Assembly: GCF_017355405.1 (NCBI RefSeq)
Contig: NZ_CP061177.1
Coordinates: 1,533,001-1,597,000 of the forward strand
Source: Roseomonas haemaphysalidis
GTDB lineage: Bacteria; Pseudomonadota; Alphaproteobacteria; Acetobacterales; Acetobacteraceae
Length of the DNA: 64,000 nucleotides
Reading direction: 5' to 3'
Below the pieces are notes generated by a model. That model was given only the letters and a program-made list of their open reading frames with translations, ran no database searches and was not told where the DNA came from. This document shows positions 61,698-64,000 of this stretch, one piece after another (position 1 is the stretch's first letter; each line of letters opens with the position of its first letter). A program made the translations under genes and the position numbers.

Positions 61698-62342
61698 CTA
61701 GCCCGGGTCCTGCCGCTGGCCCCTCATCACCACCCGCATGGCGGCATCCGGCAACGGCCGCTGCAGCTCCCGTGCGATCTCCCACGGCGCTTCCAGCCAG
61801 GTGTCCATTTCCCCGGGCGTCGTCAGCAGCACCGGCATCGCCTTGGGGTGGACCGCACCCACCGTTTCGTTCGGCTCGCAGGTCAGAAAGCCATAAAGCT
61901 CGTGCTCGCCGTCGATGGGGTTCGACTTCGGGCCACGGGTGCCGGTCCAGTTGGTCCAGATGCCCGCGAAGGCGAACAACGGCCGCGCCTCGTCCAGCGC
62001 GAACCACACCGGCGTCTTTCTGGGCTTGGTGTCTTCCCATTCGGAAAAGGAGGTCACCGGCACCAGGCAGCGATGCGCGGGGCCCAGCCAGCGGCGCCAG
62101 TGCGGGCTGCGGGTGTTGCGGATGTTGGTGACGGGATGGCCGCCATATTGCTCCGGCCCCGGCATGCCCCAGCGCAGCATGGCCAGCTCCCGCCCGCCAT
62201 CCTCCGCCTGGCGGACCACGGGGGCCATGGCATCCGGATAGATCGCCGGCAGGGCGGGGAGGTTGCCGGTGCGGTCCCGCGTGGCGCGGAAATGGTCCAG
62301 CATGGTCCGCTGGTTGCTGATCATGGCGTAGAGGTTGCACAT
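61698..62342 (-). CDS. yedK: SOS-response-associated peptidase, HMCES/YedK family
   Basis: A 214-residue protein beginning MCNLYAM, so Cys2 becomes the N-terminal catalytic residue after Met removal. Other conserved residues are visible: Asn76 in NIRNTRS, Glu101 in FSEWE and His165 in AVHPKAMP. The family crosslinks to abasic sites in single-stranded DNA and protects them during replication. It is a single gene. The gap upstream (62343-62529) contains a 10-bp GC inverted repeat at 62388-62409 and no clear LexA box. Confidence 0.95.
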   Translation of the reverse strand: MCNLYAMISNQRTMLDHFRATRDRTGNLPALPAIYPDAMAPVVRQAEDGGRELAMLRWGMPGPEQYGGHPVTNIRNTRSPHWRRWLGPAHRCLVPVTSFSEWEDTKPRKTPVWFALDEARPLFAFAGIWTNWTGTRGPKSNPIDGEHELYGFLTCEPNETVGAVHPKAMPVLLTTPGEMDTWLEAPWEIARELQRPLPDAAMRVVMRGQRQDPG

Positions 62343-62529
62343 CGTCTGGTTCCCGGAGGCGTGGCATCGCGTTGCCGCAGGCTGCGGCCGCCGCGCCAAG
62401 GCGCGGCGGGCCGGCGGGATATGACGAGCGAGGCCCCGGGAAAGTTCCCTGCCGCCTCCGCCAAGGGCCAGGAGTGGGACAATTTGGAAGGGTGACAATT
62501 CCTGGCCCGGTTGATACGCATCCCACGCC

Positions 62530-62901
62530 ATGCCGCGATCAGCCCGCCCGATCCTGCGCCTGCTGGCCCTGCTGCTGCTGGTGCAGTGGGGTGGCTGGCC
62601 GTCGCCGCATGCGAGCCATCCGGCGGCAGCCGGCGAGCTGACCGTCATCTGCTCGCCCGATGGCCTGCGGGAGGTGCGGCTGGGGCCGGACGGCAAGCCG
62701 GCGGAGCCATCGCCCGCGCCGATGGGCTGCTGCTTGACGTGCCAGGGCCCGCTGGCCGGTGCCGACCTGCTGCCGCCGCCCCGCCTGCCGCAGCCCCATG
62801 TCGTCGCGGCGCCGGACGTGGCCATGGTGGAAGCCGTGCGGCAGCTGAGCTTCAGCCCGCCGCCCACCACCCGCCGCTCCCGCGCCCCACCCGTTTCCTG
62901 A
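62530..62901 (+). CDS. DUF2946-like exported Cys-rich protein
   Basis: A 123-residue protein with an N-terminal hydrophobic signal (LLALLLLVQWGGWP, ASH/AAA cleavage near 30-34). The mature part has ICSPDGLREVRLGPDG near residue 40 and GCCLTC (Cys67, 68, 71) plus Cys41, then a His-containing Pro-rich tail. The ICxxDGxR and late Cys cluster resemble DUF2946, small proteins found next to TonB receptors and PepSY proteins. The next gene, 58 bases away, encodes a PepSY protein, which supports a role in metal (copper, iron) or heme handling. The family call is moderate. Confidence 0.72.
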   Translation: MPRSARPILRLLALLLLVQWGGWPSPHASHPAAAGELTVICSPDGLREVRLGPDGKPAEPSPAPMGCCLTCQGPLAGADLLPPPRLPQPHVVAAPDVAMVEAVRQLSFSPPPTTRRSRAPPVS

Positions 62902-62959
62902 AGCATCCGACCCACCCGGCCGTTCGGCCGAACCGTCGTTTTCTTCTGGAGACCCAGTC

Positions 62960-64000
62960 ATGACCGCCATGTTCAACGGACGCGCGCCCGCGCGGCCTCG
63001 TGCCCTGCCGCCCGCATCTTCCACCGCCGCCGAATTCAAGGCCTTCGTGGCCCGTCTGCACTTCTATGTCGGGCTGTTTGTCGGGCCGTTCCTGCTGGTG
63101 GCCGCGGTCACCGGCGTGCTCTACGTCGTCACGCCGCAGCTGGAGGACGCGCTGTACCGCCCGCAGCTGCGCACCGGCGGCACCGGCCCCGCGCGCAGCC
63201 TGGCCGCGCAGGCCGAGGCGGCGCAGCGGCAGGCCGGGCCCGATGCCCGGCTGTTCGCCATCCGTCCGGCCACCGGGCCGGGGCTGAGCACGCGGGTGAT
63301 GTTTTCCGACCCCCGGCTCGGCGAATCCGAAAGCCGCGCGGTGTTCGTGGACCCGGAAACGCTGGCGACCCGGGGCGAGCTGACGGTCTATGGCACCAGC
63401 GGCATCCTGCCGTTCCGCACCACGCTGGACTACCTGCACCGCAACCTGCTGCTGGGCGACTTCGGCCGATACTACAGCGAGCTGGCCGCATCCTGGCTCT
63501 GGATCGCCACCCTGGGCGGCGTGCTGCTGTGGCTGTGGCGCCGGACCGGGGGGCTGTCGCGCCGGCACCCGGGCAATGCGAGGCTACGCACGCGCCGGCT
63601 GCACGGGCTGATCGGCGTCGCCGCCTCGCTCGGCCTGTTGTTTCTGTCGGCCACCGGGCTGACCTGGTCGCAATGGGCCGGCGGGCGGATCGACAGCCTG
63701 CGCGGAACGCTGGGCTGGGTGACGCCCGGCGTGTCGCTGGCTCTCAGTCCAGGCGTCGCGGCGCCGATGGGCGAGCATGCGGAGCACCAGCACCACGGCG
63801 GCATGCCCGCGCAGGCGCCGCCGGATGCGGCCACCCGCCTGGACGCGGTGCTGGCGGCATCGCGCGCGGCGGGGATCGATTCCCCCATGGTCGAGATCCG
63901 GCTGCCCCGGCCGGGGCAGGCGTGGCTGGTGCGTGAATACGACCGCTCCTGGCCCACCCAGGTGGATACCGTCGCCATCGACCCCGTGTCCCTGCGGGTG
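62960..64000 (+). CDS. PepSY-TM membrane protein, partial (runs off the end)
   Basis: At least 347 residues, open to the window's last base. A soluble N terminus is followed by a first helix with RLHFYVGLFVGPFLLVAAV (about residues 33-56), a periplasmic PepSY region, a second helix pair (about 168-190 and 215-240) and a His-rich periplasmic stretch (GEHAEHQHHGGM near 275). The order matches PepSY-associated TM proteins implicated in ferric-siderophore reduction and metal handling. GGAG lies 7 bases before the ATG. It follows a DUF2946-like gene. The C-terminal part lies outside the window. Confidence 0.87.
   Translation, partial: MTAMFNGRAPARPRALPPASSTAAEFKAFVARLHFYVGLFVGPFLLVAAVTGVLYVVTPQLEDALYRPQLRTGGTGPARSLAAQAEAAQRQAGPDARLFAIRPATGPGLSTRVMFSDPRLGESESRAVFVDPETLATRGELTVYGTSGILPFRTTLDYLHRNLLLGDFGRYYSELAASWLWIATLGGVLLWLWRRTGGLSRRHPGNARLRTRRLHGLIGVAASLGLLFLSATGLTWSQWAGGRIDSLRGTLGWVTPGVSLALSPGVAAPMGEHAEHQHHGGMPAQAPPDAATRLDAVLAASRAAGIDSPMVEIRLPRPGQAWLVREYDRSWPTQVDTVAIDPVSLRV

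Noticed and set aside
62388..62409. 10-bp inverted repeat upstream of yedK as a LexA operator
   Set aside because: It is pure G/C with a 2-base centre and does not resemble the alphaproteobacterial GTTC-N7-GTTC LexA motif; listed only as a note in the yedK entry.
1..64000. CRISPR arrays, insertion sequences, prophage, tRNA or rRNA genes
   Set aside because: I looked for short regular repeats with spacers, transposase motifs, integrase or phage genes and tRNA cloverleaf ends and found none I could support.

Overview
This is a 64 kb, very GC-rich chromosomal window with densely packed genes, many sharing 4-base ATGA/GTGA stop-start overlaps. The gene content points to an alphaproteobacterium of the order Rhodospirillales, most likely an Acetobacteraceae member of the Roseomonas type: an mprF-virJ pair, a UbiM-type ubiquinone hydroxylase, ApaG, Hsp33, and several nickel/peptide-type ABC importers. 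The taxon is inferred from gene content and base composition only; no database search was possible. I saw no insertion sequence, prophage, CRISPR array, tRNA or rRNA, so this looks like ordinary chromosome with accessory modules.

Layout. 1-5.0 kb: 3' end of accC, then mprF-virJ (lysyl-phosphatidylglycerol synthesis and turnover) and aat. 5.1-10.6 kb: rpsD, a small membrane protein, an acyltransferase, an ABC exporter and a glycosyltransferase. 10.8-12.8 kb: a coupled M20 amidohydrolase and GNAT acetyltransferase. 12.8-24.0 kb: a minus-strand chemosensory operon reading cheW-cheR/TPR-cheW-MCP-cheA/REC-cheB, followed by two multi-domain hybrid histidine kinases. It is Wsp-like in composition but has no diguanylate cyclase at the output position. 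24.1-29.0 kb: a CobC-like phosphatase, malate synthase G, an ECF sigma/anti-sigma pair and a secreted DUF4394 protein.

29.0-34.7 kb: an envelope glycosylation cluster (SMR-type flippase, GT2, methyltransferase, GT-C membrane protein) followed by two EamA transporters. 34.8-44.9 kb: an outer-membrane beta-barrel protein, then housekeeping and stress genes (MBL hydrolase, apaG, folE, RidA, a lipoprotein, hslO, ubiM, argF, argD) and a secreted repeat protein. 45.0-58.1 kb: an acyl-CoA-dehydrogenase-like flavoenzyme divergent from a complete Opp-type ABC importer, then poxB, then a second complete importer preceded by a 19-bp Zur-like palindrome. 58.1-64.0 kb: a PEP-mutase/isocitrate-lyase-superfamily enzyme, an orphan KdpE-type regulator, an LLM flavin oxidoreductase, a small unknown protein, an HMCES/YedK protein, and a Cys-rich DUF2946-like protein followed by a PepSY protein that runs off the end.

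The two systems most worth a second look are the chemosensory operon that appears to feed histidine kinases rather than a cyclic-di-GMP enzyme (12.8-24.0 kb), and the putatively zinc-controlled importer (53.4-58.1 kb). Long open frames opposite the real genes are high-GC shadows and are not annotated.
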